Shown: positions 44,963-57,400 of the stretch, piece after piece
Layout: each line of letters starts with the position of its first letter
Numbering within the stretch: the stretch's first letter is position 1
From: Auricularia sp. M13
Taxonomy: Eukaryota; Basidiomycota; Agaricomycetes; Auriculariales; Auriculariaceae
NCBI GenBank assembly: GCA_037042915.1
Contig: CM073203.1
Location: 2,976,001-3,040,000 of the forward strand
Length of the DNA stretch: 64,000 bases
Direction of reading: 5' to 3'
Position numbers and translations under genes: made by a program
The notes under the pieces: model-generated
Told to the model about the DNA's origin: nothing
The model's input: only the letters and a program-made list of their open reading frames with translations
The model's database searches: none

Positions 44963-45944
44963 GAGCCACCTCAGTCATTGGGGATATATCATTGGAGTTC
45001 ACACAACACGTCGGGATAAATCATTTGTGATTGCAGGACACGGTATATGACAGTACATGACAGTGAGCGACAGAGACAGCGATAAGGACAAATCGGGATA
45101 TGTACATAGCGAGCGTGGACAAGGCCAACAGAGACGCACCGGGACATAACGAGATAAGTAACGGAACAGATAAATCGCAAACGATAGTGCAAGTGGCGAT
45201 CAGGAACAACATATCCGTCAGGATATATCGGGATAAAGCGATCCCGATCATGGATGCACGCGAAGTGGAGACGAAGACGGAGGAGGATCACCGAGCAGAT
45301 ATATCGGGATAAACGAATCATGCACAGATCACGCGCGATGCAATGCGGCGGAGAGGAAAGCGTGATAAATCGCGATATGTTGCGTAACACGAGGACGACG
45401 GCAAGAGTGCAATGGCAAGAACGACGAATTTTCCATCAGTAAACGCTCATATACGCTAGGAGAGAATGTTACTCACGCTGCTTGTCCTGGGAGGAATATT
45501 GCGGTCGTCGACCGACTTATCCGCGGACGGGAGATGGACTGATGTCTGGTCAACCACCGCTCTCGGATCGCTTGGGTGAATACAACGCACCTTGTGCTTC
45601 ATCGTCCCGCATTTCATGTCCGCCACCCACACAGTCTGTCATCGATGGGATGTCCGGCGTGCGCGCGCAGCGGCGGAGACCAGAGGGGAAGAGGGTGACG
45701 CCGCCCCAAATGAGGCGACGTCGCGTCCAAGGACATCGAGGGGGGCTCGGTCTCCAAATGGAGGCCGAGTGGTGGGATCGTCGGGGCAACGTAGAAGGAA
45801 GAAGGCAAGAGACGAGGCGGAGAATGAATTGCACAATACACGCTGATTCCCGCAGTTTTCTCACGTCTCAGCCACATCAGGGGAACTTCTCACGTTGTAT
45901 TATTGAGATCAGGACATGGGCATCAAAGACCGGCAAAAATTAGA
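44963..45944. other. Spacer with dispersed GATATATCGGGATA-like motifs
   Basis: Between about 44980 and 45310 the motif ATCGGGATA or a near variant recurs at least five times, twice as GATATATCGGGATAAA (45222, 45297). I see no clear element ends. The GC-richer part at 45480-45900 has open frames but no recognisable gene. Confidence 0.45.
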
Positions 45945-46742
45945 TCAAGCATCGTCCTCATCGCCCCAGAAGTCCGGGATGGCTTCGTCCGAGTCGGAGG
46001 AGATGATGATGGGTTCCGGCTCGGCCTTGGCCTTGCCCTTCGACGAGTGTGCGGCCTTGGCAGGCGTCGAAGACGTAGATGCCGACTTTGTGGCAGTCTT
46101 GCGAGGCTTCGAAGGGCCGGCGATGGGCTCCTTCTTCGGAGCCTCGGCTGGTGTTCATATCAGCATACCGCGCGAGTCAGAAAACAATCCCACGAACCCT
46201 TGATCGGCGCCTTCTTGACGCGCTTGCTCGGGGTCGAGCCCGACGAATCGCCTTCGTCAAGCTTGCGCTTGCCAGATGTCGGGGTGTCGCCCGCCTTTGC
46301 CGCCTTGGGGACGGGCTCCTTCCTGCGATATTCGTAGTCAGCTTGAGTAATAATGACAGTAGACATGGAAAAAAATACTCACAAGCAGTAAAAAGTCGCA
46401 TATCGATTGATCTTGTCCATGGGAAGCGCGTCGCTGATGAAGCGCGGGTCGCACTTCTTCGTGTCCCGGGTCTGCTGGCGGCGGCACTACGAATGCGAAT
46501 GATGAGAAAACGCCGCAAATCCAATCAGCGCATAGACTCACAACAGTGAGCCAACGGCCACAGTTGACGAACGACCGGTCCTCGCCGCTGCCAGTGGGCT
46601 TGCGCTTGAAGACGATGGCGGGAACGCCGACCCAGCTGCACTCCTCGCACTGCCAGTCAGGACCGCGGGTTTGCCGGCCCTCCATCATGCCGTGGCAGAA
46701 CGCTGAGGTTTCGCGCTGGAATACGGTTTCTTTGTCCAACAT
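45945..46742 (-). CDS. Small nuclear-type protein: cysteine cluster, NLS, SUMO-interaction motif
   Basis: Exons 46742-46542, 46486-46383, 46322-46198 and 46147-45945 (introns 55, 60 and 50 nt) give 210 residues. Cysteines 16, 32, 35, 61 and 68 form a zinc-ribbon-like cluster; CEECSWVGVPAIVF followed by GEDRSFVNCGRW recalls GRF-type fingers, which bind single-stranded nucleic acid. The middle has a bipartite NLS (GKRKLDE ... SKRVKK), then a Lys/Ser/Thr-rich linker. The C-terminus has IIISSDSDE (about residues 190-198), a strong SUMO-interaction motif with acidic and phosphorylatable serines, then EAIPDFWGDEDDA. I infer a nuclear DNA- or RNA-associated protein that binds SUMO; no family name is certain. 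Confidence 0.78.
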
Positions 46743-46804
46743 GAGTATGAAGCGTGGGTCGATGTTGAGGAACGTCGACGCTCACCGAGGTACGAGATTG
46801 CATG

Positions 46805-46813
46805 CTTTATATA
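46805..46813 (-). promoter_or_regulatory. TATA box of the cysteine-cluster/SIM gene
   Basis: TATATAAAG on the minus strand, about 65 bp before the ATG at 46742. Confidence 0.6.
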
Positions 46814-47007
46814 CTTGCCTGTCGACCTTTCATTGTCCCGTCTCAGCCTCAGCAGTTGCTAGCGTGAGCAGACGATCACACTTCGCATCACACCGGCAAA
46901 TCGCCGTCGTCATCTCATGATTACCGAGTCGCGCGCAGCACAATGCAGACAATACAGGCCGATTATGACGTACCAAAAGCAGTTTCAGATAGCCTCTCTT
47001 CCTACGC

Positions 47008-50000
47008 CTAGTCAAACGGATTACGAGGCATACATTTCGGGAGAGTAGGCAGGATGCCGAAATAATCGTAGAATGACTGAGCGTAGAATTTCCAGACGTC
47101 TCGTTCAACCTGAACGAGCTGCTCGACAGAGAGCCCTTCGCCCTTCGTGTATCGAGCTAGGTTGGGAACCTCTCTGCAGCGTGGCCATGCACGCACAAGG
47201 CTCCAGAAGCTGTAGACGGAGACGAGGCGGTTGCGTGGATCAGGATCGGTCTGAGCCGGCGCCGCCGTTCCTGACGGCACGAAACCATCCGCGCCGCCCC
47301 ATATTTTCATCCTCAGGGCATTACGCTGTTCTTCCAGCTCCGGGCTCCATATTCCGAGCGACCGGAGAATGTGTTCATCTGCTCGGCGGAGCTGGAACCG
47401 GAATTCTGCCTCCTCGATCTCCCAGATCATGAAGCACCGCACTTCGGGGCTCACAAGCTCGTCCAGGCGTAAATTGCGCTGCCTGATAGCGAATTCCTTG
47501 AGACCATGACCGTTGGGGAGCTGCGGGTGATAGCCATACACCGGATCGGGCGGTGGTGCGGAAGGATGTGACTTCAACGAGGTTTTCCCATGCTCCGCGC
47601 CCGAGGCATGCTGGCCGGAGGAAGTGCTAGTTCCTGCTGCGAGAGATTCTCCGGATCGAGCGGCCTGCTTTGACACGTTGGTCGTAAACAAACTAGGCAG
47701 CATATATGCGCACCTGCTCTTTTTGCCCGGACCCGGGGTACTGTGTGAGAGCGCCGGCATCGTCCTTCAGATGCTGTCAGGTATGTGTATCGTTGCAAAT
47801 TCCAATCCACTCACTGTGATGATACCAATGGTAGCCGCCCACAAAGCTCGAGATGGCTGCGCGAGACCGTCATCACCGGACGACGAGATGGACCAGCTGA
47901 GTACCCCCTCGTTCAGCAACAGCTCGCAGTCTCGTTCAGATGAGTTTTCGTGCGGTACTCGTGATGCTTTGTCAAAGAGAACAATCCGCCTAGCTTCGTA
48001 ATCCCAGTATTCGTCCCATCGCGTGCCCCGGCTGCGAACCTCTGAGAATGTCGTTTCGTCCATCTGTCTGAGACTGCGAGGGCTGAATTCGTAGTAAACG
48101 CTCATCGAATGCCCATGTTCGTGCCAGTCATCCGGTTGCGCACTATCCCTCGCAGTCTCTACCATCAAGTCCTCTCCGCGCGCGGAGAGCCGAGTGTAGC
48201 TGAGACTGGTACGCTCAGAGCCTTCCACGGTCTCCTCGACATGTGCATCATGAATTTTAGCACGGAGATCAGCGAGATGGGGTGTGACGGCGCTATCATT
48301 GCTCAAAGACTTAGGGCGAGCATCGGGCGCGCTCGCTGCTGGTTCGTCTGGCGCTTGCTTCTCGATCCATTGCGCGAGCTCGCGCGAGATGTTGTACTTG
48401 TCGTCCAGAACCTTTCGCCACGTTGTCGGCGAGAGCGCGCAGTATCCTTCGCGGATGAGACGACCAAGCCAAAAGTTGCGAAGCGCAGCCCAAGATGCGA
48501 TAACATAATTGAACCGCTTTTCGTGCTTCAGCAATAGATGGAGCGGGGGGAGCGCGTATTCCAACGGGCGCGTAAATACATCCTGTGGCACAGGACTGAC
48601 GCAGTCACCCGCGCAGAGTCGCCACTCGCGTGTTACCGATCTGTCGACGGATGCTGCCACATCCGTCAGCCAGGAAGGCAGCTGCGGTACCCAGCCTGGC
48701 GGTCGAAAGCCCTGAGCAGCCTGATTCGATGGATCCGTTTCCCATGTACGTGGTAGCCATCGTTCGGGAGCGTCGGGATTGCGATGAGTCCTCGTGTCTA
48801 AAAATCGATTAGGACTGAACTATCCGCAGGACAGACCAAATACGCACCCTGGTAACGTGATTCTTCGCGTATTATATAGCGCGGGTAGTGGGACACTGGG
48901 TATTCCTCATCCATGGGCCGCCTGTGCGATGACGACGGAGCGAGCGGTGAGCGCGATCGACGAGTCTTGCTGGGCGGTGACTGAGAGCGACGCATCCGCG
49001 AGGTCTGGCGCAACGGAGAGCGCGAGCGGCACCGAGATGTTCTCGCGCGCGGCTCAGCACGCGGATCGTCGACGTCCATCTTGTCTAGACTTGGCGGAGA
49101 AGCATCTCTGTTTCTTTGCCGCCTTCCCATGAGGTCGGTATGGTATTCATCCAGGTGCTCGAGCGGCTTTGTCTCCACCGATCTTGACCACGGAATGGGC
49201 GGTTTTGCGTGACAGCCGCGAGGTAATCCGCGCAGGACAAGGTAAGCCGGAACTCCCAGTCGATGCAAGAGGTCTGCCATAGCGCGATCGGCCGTGAAGA
49301 CACCGACGTAGTTGTAAATCCGATCCGAGACAAAGAGCTTGTCGCCGACATGGAATTGGACATCGAGGCGAAAGAGACGAAAGGCGCGCAGTTCCGCTAT
49401 TCCCCGTTGGATGCGGGTGACCATCTTCGCAGACTCCCTGAACGTCGAGGTAAGAACCCTGAGATCCGAGAGCAGTCGCATGCATTCCGTTACTGTGGTA
49501 GTGGGTACGAGTACCCGAGTCCGCGCTGTTTTGAGATACGGAAGAGCTTTGAGATAGATCTCATGGAATGATAGCTCGAGTCGACCGAGAAGCTCGCCAG
49601 AGACTCTACCATAACCCAGGGATGCCGTCGCGGAGATCCAGTCATGATACTGGAAAACGTACGCAACGATGTCGCGCTTATGCAGTTCACGATGCAGCTC
49701 ATGACGTTCAATCCAAGCGAGATGGGGCGCGCAGGGATTCCACATCTGAGGGTAAAGCATCGGGTCGTGGGGTCCGAGACGAAAGTCGCTCCTAATGAGA
49801 GGGTACTCCTCTGGCGGCAGTTGGGGAATGTCGGCACCAGCAGACAAGGAGCACACGTATTGACCTCCGTGGCCAAATGCGACAGTCTGAACAGAGCCAG
49901 GATATTGCTCGGTCGGTAGACGAGGACGGGAAACCGGGACAAGCTCGGGCGGTGAGTCTGCATCGCCACGCTTGGAGTGGTATCCTGGTTGCAATGGGTC

Positions 50001-50222
50001 CATGGAGTCCAATGGCCAGAGTATGATTAGAGCACCGGTGACGTCTGCGACGAGTAGCAGCTGCGCGCAGAAATCTGCGCACAACGATGTGGTGGTGATC
50101 GATGTTGCGATTAAGGCGATTCCAAGGACGAAGCGCGGGAGTGGGGATGTATTCGATCGTGCACCCCCAAATGAGGATACACTGTTGCTGACCAGACTGT
50201 CTGCGCCCACAAATGTGGACAC
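47008..50222 (-). CDS. Large uncharacterised protein with WD-like and RS-rich parts
   Basis: Exons 50222-48848, 48797-47815, 47773-47714 and 47664-47008 (introns 50, 41 and 49 nt) stay in frame for 1,024 codons. The first codon there is GTG; the first ATG in frame is at 50003 (951 residues), so the 5' end is unsettled, and an ATG at 50273 in another frame may mark a missed exon. ADVTGALIILWPLDS near the N-terminus and VQTVAFGHGGQYVCSL recall WD40 strands. The centre has RVLVPTTTVTECMRLLSDL, then an Arg/Ser-rich stretch (RCRSRSPLRQ, RRSRSPLAPSS) like that of nuclear speckle proteins. The C-terminal third is Trp- and charge-rich. I do not know the family's function. Confidence 0.7.
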
Positions 50223-50329
50223 GAGAACTTGGGCGGATCAGAGACGAGGAGCGGAGTCTGAATGGACTTGGCCATTTCTGGCACTCGGCAACATGCTCGA
50301 CCGCACACGCATCCGACCCACCGCGCCGC

Positions 50330-50377
50330 CCCCATTTGGGGACGGTGCAATCGAACACGGGCTGTCCCCATTTGGGG
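50330..50377. promoter_or_regulatory. Pair of CCCCATTTGGGG palindromes
   Basis: Two copies of CCCCA-TT-TGGGG (50330-50341 and 50366-50377), 36 bp centre to centre, both followed by a GGxCGGT context. They lie 110-155 bp upstream of the large leftward gene. A third, related palindrome CCACA-AA-TGTGG sits at 50207-50218 at its 5' end. They could be binding sites of a dimeric zinc-finger or zinc-cluster factor. Confidence 0.4.
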
Positions 50378-51921
50378 GCGGTCTACCGAGCGCTGGCTAC
50401 CGAATCGTGGCGGGCGCTGTCGAGCTTGAGGTCCCCCAGGCCGCACCACCACCCAGCCTTCCAGGCATTTGCCTGGGACGCTCAAGCAAATTATCGTCAA
50501 GGCATCGAATCTCGCACCATGGGCACCTCGGCCCGCTGGTGCAATATCTCGTGTTGCGTTGGTCGACGAATTCGCCGTCAGGTCAGGTCAGTCGGTCAGC
50601 ACACTCGCCCCGTCTCGTCTAATCCGCGTCACGCACGGCAGCAGCGGCGCGCCCAGCAGCGGGACAGGGGCGATGCAGGTGCGCGTCAGGGCCCTGTGTT
50701 CCTTGCAGCGCGCGTGTGCGATGAGTTTGCCCTTCAGCAACGGCGAAAGCGACGACGGCGCCGCGGCTTCGGCGAGCTCTCGTGGTCCATTTAGGTGTGT
50801 GACTTACATTTATATTTGACTTTTACTATATCCTCTAAGCTGTCTTCGACGCAGGTTCGCTTATCGAATAGATCGCGGGCCCTTCAAAAATCCGAAGACG
50901 CCGAATGGCCTACTACAAGCATCTCGGTGAGCTTTCCCCGCTCATAGTAAACCTCGACGAACTCATTTTGCGTAGCATTTCATTACTGAACCATTTCTAC
51001 TGTCCGTTGGCGACTTGTACATTCGTCTGTAACGTAAACCTGTTTTGTGTCTTAGGTCAAGGTCTGCTTCGTTCTTCTCGGTTTAATGTAATGAACATCC
51101 TATTGTCCTCCTGCCCTCCATCGTGCTGCCTGCCGCTGGCGATGCCAGCGTTTCTCCTTCCCATCCCAGCGACCGCCGGGATTGATCCATTTTGCGAGAT
51201 CCTCGCGCGAGCAATCAGGAACGAAGTCGCAAGCGCCAAGTCGCGTCAAGGATTCTGACTGCACGGGGAGGAAGAATGATATCTGTGCAGGGCATTGATG
51301 AGCTCAGAACAATGTCGAGCAGAAAGTCTCACGTCGTGTTTCTGCGCGAAAAACTTCCAGCTCATCAATTGGAGCCGTGCTTCAAGTTGATTACTAGATG
51401 AAAAGTGAGTAGGGGTCGAAAATCGGTTGACAATATTAATCACTCACTCAGTGAAGAAGAGAACCCGGTATTCGTGCAGTCTGCTCTGCGCCGACTCGAA
51501 GTCGAGGTAGACATCGGCTTTCACGCCTACCACGAGAACCGCGTCTTCAGCCCTCGTCCAGCAACCGATGAGCTCTGCAGATAGGGCGCTCGCGAACCGC
51601 AGATTTGGACAGGGCATACCGACAGGCGGGCGGGATCACGACGTCTGCTGTGCAACTTTCGCGCAGAGCTTATAGCAGCAACACGCATCATCGCTCTCGG
51701 CGCTGTCCCTTCCATTAGCCTCTGTTGTGCTTCTCCGCACGCGGGCGAGACGACACAATGTAAGCCGGCTTGCTGCTGCGGTCCTCCAGCAAATCGGCGC
51801 ATCCCATTGTCCTAGCTCCCCGTTTATAATCCCTTCCGTCGCGTCGTCCGAACGACGCGGATTTCTCCTGCTAAATCGCGCATCTCACCAGCTAACACAT
51901 CGTTGCCGGGTCGTCCTCAAC
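50378..51921. other. Spacer, nothing certain
   Basis: Left flank of the KDZ unit. The + frame at 50905-51258 is open but resembles nothing; I could not find KDZ terminal repeats here. Confidence 0.4.
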
Positions 51922-54331
51922 ATGACGTCGATAGCGAAGGCGTGGAACCAGCTGGAAGGCACGGAGGAGCTCGTCGAGAAATGGAAGAAGAATCCTCTCT
52001 GGAACGGCGAGCGCGGGCGGAACGAGTTGTCGAGGTTGGCGCGGTCGATGTACCAGGACTTCGAGAACAAGTTCCCCGCCGAGGCTGCGCAGGACGAGAA
52101 TGGCTGGTATACCGTGCGTACACTCTCCAATCTGACATTGAACTTGTTGACGGACTGTGTGCAGTACTTGTATAACAAGGCGAAGAATGCGAAGAAGAAG
52201 ACCAGCGTCCCCGCGGTGACGAAGAAGGCGTTGACGGCGCTCTTTCCGCCAAAGAAGAAACGCATGACTCCGGCTCGATTTCTCTTCTACGCGACGCACA
52301 AAGATGAGATTGCGCCCATTTTCCAGGCGCGGCAGGGTGAGGCCGAGAAGAAGAACGCTGGCAAGCGGAACGCTCTCTTGCAAACCGTCCTGAACGAGTA
52401 CATCAAAGACAACCCCGAGAAGTACCAAGCCTTTACAGAGAGCATGGGAATCGCGCCCGAAGCTGACGACGAAGACGGTACCGATTCCGATGCAAAGCCT
52501 GATCCCGCGTACGTTTGCCGACCATCCCTCTCACGTGCCTCCAGTTTAACTCGCATATAGGGTCATAAAGTCGTTCAAGACAACGGCGCAGCATATTCTG
52601 GACTGGTGGGCGTTGCACACAGGCTTTGCTCTCATCCTGGTCGTCGCCGGGAACGATGGCGAAAATGACATTGTTGGCGGGTTCGTAGCACCGGCAATAT
52701 TCGAACATCACTAATTTGGATAAGGTACCACGACAAGATACACAACTTTTTCGACGCTCGTCAGGACATGAAGACAGCTATCAAAGACGCTCTCGTCGCG
52801 CACGTCCTTCAAGTGAAAGGTATGTCTCAGTTGGGGTCTTGGGACTCGTCACTTACGCGGCGAGATCCAGACGACGAACCTCGGTTCATACCTTCGCGCA
52901 CTCCCTCACCAACACCGAATGCGGACACGCCTGGCGTGCAGGGTGAGGGAGAGGAGGATTATGAAGATGGCTTAGACCTGTCTTTCAACGTTGAGACCGC
53001 AGGTACGCTCTCTCTCTCACCCGCGTCTCTTTATCGAGGTACGCTCACACACGGGATGGGCGATATTTAGCCAATCCAGTGCGTTCTCCCGCTCGTCATT
53101 CGACTACGGAAATCGAAGAGCCTACCGGAGAGCCGGAATTGGCACAACGTCAGTCGACTCCGGGCAATGGCGCGCTCGAACCAACGCAACCCGAGTTTCC
53201 CGACCTTGCGCACGATCCACCAGAATCTCCCCGTCAGGAGTCCCCCGGTCTTCAGCCGGAATCCGGTAAGTACGCGTACTTTCTTATCTCAGTCTCATTC
53301 TGATTGTGCGCGTCGAAACTAGGTGAGACCGCCAAGACCGATTCGCCTGTCGGCGCTCCCATGGCCACAATTGCGGTGCAAGTGCAATCACAGCCTGCGA
53401 GCGAGAGGGACGCGATACTACGCCTCGTCAATATGTCGCGCACGGAGTCTTGGATGCACAAGGATGCCGAATTTTTCTTGGATTCAGGCTATAGCGTCGC
53501 TTGGTATTCCTTGGTTCGGACCTGGTTGCGATACGAGCAAATGCACGTCAACCATAAGGAGGTGCGTTTGCTCAATTTTTCATGTGCTCGACGCTGATCT
53601 TTCCAAAGACTCTACTAGAAATCAAAACCCGTCCACTATTGTTCAGGGAATGGACCCGTCATCGCCACGAGCACCCATCTTTGGACGCTCTCCAGAGTTT
53701 CCATAGCGCATTCGTTGAGTACTATATGCAGCTTCAGCCGACTGAGAGGAAAGCGGGGAACGTTACGCAGCTCGTGGAGCTCAAGGCCGCGGACATCGTC
53801 GATAAACGCTCGTACGGCGCACTCTATCGGGCCGGTGGGCGCGGTCTCACGGTCCTCATGTTTGGTATCGCCTGGCTCGTTCACGCTGGCTCAAACCTCG
53901 TGCTTGCCGCGAATCACGCGTCCGCGACTGTCGACGCGTTGATTGCAGATCTCACGGCGGCTCTCTCTGTGTTGTGCTCCCCGTGCGTGCTTCTCTCTCA
54001 GATAGAGGATAATTGCTTACCAGCCTCAGTATCAACGGGGATGGTTTGGGTAGCGCGTGCGCTGGAATTCCCGGTCCAGAACATGCCAAAGCGAATGGGA
54101 AACGCAAGGCCGCACCCGGCGGCGAGGGAGAGTCGTCGAAACGGAAGAAAGCCAGGGGTGAGAAGAGGTGCGTGTTCGCCATAGTCATCTCACGCGCCAA
54201 CGTGCTGAACCTACTGATTTCTCAGCTCAAATCCGACTGCCAAAGGCAAATCGCGCGTCAACCAAGAGGACCCGCTGAGGTGCATTGTCTGCTGGCGCAT
54301 CACGTGGGCTGTGTTCCGGCGTACAATGTAA
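51922..54331 (+). CDS. KDZ-transposon companion protein
   Basis: The ATG at 51922 opens MTSIAKAWNQLEGTEELVEK. The first exon has a basic KKKRMTPARFLFYATHKDE segment that recalls HMG-box starts. Later exons, joined by short GT-AG introns, carry VIKSFKTTAQHILDWWALHT, YHDKIHNFFDARQDMKTAIK, a Pro/Ser/Glu-rich linker, then WYSLVRTWLRYEQMHVNHKE, VEYYMQLQPTERKAGN and GGRGLTVLMFGIAWLV. The C-terminus has a basic NLS-like SSKRKKARGEKR. I recall proteins with this Trp-rich ...LQP..R... pattern beside KDZ transposases in Agaricomycetes. Role unknown; possibly DNA binding for the transposase. It ends 105 bp before the transposase ATG, so both probably form one mobile unit. I found no frame break. Confidence 0.72.
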
Positions 54332-54436
54332 TGCGTTCCACGTCCTGTAAAGTGAACCGCCGCGAAGTCTCTCGTCGCGCGCCTCCCCAACTTCGCAGCT
54401 ATCTTTTTCCTTTCACCATCTCCTGCCTATCCGATC

Positions 54437-57400
54437 ATGAGCGGTAAAAAGCGCCGAAAGGAAGGTCCACCAGAGCCGTCCCCTTTCAGGATCGTCGAGC
54501 GACCCACTGAGACGGTGAGAGGCTTCCAAAGGCTTACTACCTCGGCGACCGCAGTGGCGACGGCGCGCGCCCCCGCCGCCAGCGCAGTCCCAGAAGCAGC
54601 CATTTACAAGGACGACGCGTCTCCGATACGCACTATCGCACGGGATCGTTCGACGGCGTCTCAGACCGAGCATCCTAAGCCTGGCTCGGTTTCAATCACG
54701 GACGCACCGCCTCAGGAGCCATTGGAAACGTTGAATCGCACACAGGTAAGTCAGTTCTCGGTTCACTGGCATTGCTAACGCCAACCACCAGAAACCTTCA
54801 GCTGTTATGACGGACTTCAAGGAAAACTGGGCAGCACCACTGCTCGCCATCATGTACGAACGCGAACACGACTCCCGTTTCGGATCCAGCTGTCCTCGAT
54901 GCCCCAACAGCGACGGTCGCGCCGAGTATAAATGTTTGGAGTGCTTTCAGTTGCCGCCGATGTGTAAACAGTGCATTGTCGACGCGCACAGACACTCTCC
55001 CTTTCACGACGTGAAGGTCTGGAACGGCAAGTTTATGGAGAGCGTCTCACTCTCCAGCATTGGATTCGAGATTCATCTTGGCCACGATGGATCTCCGTGC
55101 CCGTCTGGCGGGGGTGGAAAATTACCGATGACGATCGTACACGAAGGCGGTATCCGCCAGATGACCGTCGTGCGTTGTGGCTGCAATGTTCGGAAGGACA
55201 AGTTGGGCTTGGACGCCATGTCTCTCTGGCGCGCAGGGCTCTTTCCTGCGTCTTTTGTTCGACCGCGAAGCGCGATGACGGCGGGAGCTCTGCGGAACTT
55301 CAGCCTCCTCACACTGACTACGAAGGTCACATCTAGTGGATACTGCAATTACCTGCGCCGCAGAACCGATTATTGGTCCAAAGAAGCTACCAAGGTACGA
55401 CGCCGTTGATTGCGAGGCAAACGTCTCATATACATGTACAGGATCGCTCCCGCGAGTTTCTCACGACTTTCCGAATGTATTGCTTTCTGGAGAACCTGAA
55501 GGAAAACGCCCTTCGCCCACCAGAACCCGGAAAAGAGCTGGCAGCCGGGTCTATGTCCGTGTTCTGTCCGGCGTGTCCTCAGCCAGGGATCAATATGACA
55601 CCGGGCTCGAAAACCCGCCCGCCCAGTCATCAGTGCGTCTGACGGCCGCGTGTGAAATATATGCTGAATTTGTTCAGATTCCTTGACGCCAAAGTCTCGA
55701 CGCGAGACGGGAACTTTGTAATCGGTCAAAAGGATAAACTCATGGACCACGACGATCTCCCGCTCACGATGAACTCCATGTACTTCGTGCATCATCTACG
55801 AATGCGCGAGATTATGAAAGACAAGTCGACGGACTTGGTGGTAATTCATGGGCTCAATTTACATGCTGTGTTTCGTCTGACGCGTGCATCCGCAGCCCGT
55901 CTCTTGCAACAACTTTAAAGCCTTGGACTACCGCGGCATGAGGTCTGGAATCGTGTCTCACATTTGCCGGCACGACATGATAGAGGCGAACGGGACGGCG
56001 GACCTCGTCAAGGGCGAGCGGTGAGCACGTGATCATATGGACTTGCGGAACTGCGATTTTGACGCGGTTCAGATTTGCCAGCGTCGACTTCGCTGTAGTG
56101 AGCTCTCACTACAGGTACCTAAGCCTGCCGCTGTTTATAGAGGTTTACGACATCGTCTGCAAGTGGTGGAAGAACTTCTTTCACCAGATCCGCACCAACG
56201 ATATGATCACCTCGGAATTCCCCGGCGTGGCAGACCGCTGGCCGCGGACAGTCACGGCGGTCGGCAAGTATCACATCGTCAATCATAACGACGAATGCCG
56301 TCGTTTGCGGGACATTCACCTTCTTCCCGGTATGGGCCAAGTCGACGGCGATAACCCGGAACGCATCTGGGCAGTCCAGGGTAGAATCGCAACCAGCGTG
56401 CAAGAGATGGGCATCGGGGCCCGCGAGGACACTATAAACGAACATTTCAAGGATTGGAACATGCAAAAAACCATTGATATGGGTTCGTCGGAGCGATTTC
56501 TCCATTAGCATTATCTGACAGCTGTTAGCGCAATACCTCAGCAGGAAGATGAAGGACGCGCGAAGGGAACTTGCATCGCAGCAGCAGTACTTGGAAAACC
56601 TCAGACCCTACGATGAGACAGAAACGATCGCGCGTTGGGAGCTCGAGGTTCAGCAGTGGACCGCGGATATTATTCACGGCGGCAGACCACCGCGCGAAAA
56701 GAAAAGTCCGTTCGAGCTCTCCAAGGAGAACGGTGAGCGATTGGGTATCATTTTTAACCTGCACGTATTCACGATTCACGCAGCCCCAACGGCGAAGCAA
56801 GTTCAGTCCGCGCTTCGCATGGAGACTGATGTTCAAGCTCTCGATGATACGATCGGGACCGGCAAGAGAGCGTCGTCGATCTAATCAGAGTGGGATTAGA
56901 CATAGAAGAACAACAGTATGTATTAGACACCGTCTGCTGAGTGAACGAACTCTGAACGCGTGTCTCAGGGTACAACTTCGACTTTTACGAGAGCGCCAGG
57001 CAACGGACGCTCAGAGCCGTGATGTCGAGGAGAAAAACGGCGCGATCTTGCGTCGCATTCGCTCTTGGAACGGCTGGCGGAGGTCTACCTTCGCCACACT
57101 GCTCCAGCTCTCATCTGACAGCGATGAGACCGAGGCTGCATCAATCGCGGAGGATGTGCAGGCCGAGGACGTCAAACTTTGTTTACCAGGCGCGTTCATC
57201 GCAGACTAAACGCGTACAATACGGCAGATGACTTCCAGCAGCTCGCACGACTCGAACATAAGCTTCGCGAAGCCAAAGCCCACGGCGATCCGGTCGCTAC
57301 GCAAGCACATCGCGGTGAGAACCAAGCTGAATGCCGAACATCCACGCGGAACAGTCCAGAAGACGCGATTATACAAGTCGCTCGACCGCGTTCGAGCTGC

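Noticed and set aside
45482-45943. A 153-codon + strand frame.
   Set aside because: Arg/Gly-rich with no motif, and no splice partners.
49972-50622. A 216-codon + strand frame.
   Set aside because: Antisense to the 5' part of the large gene and without any domain.
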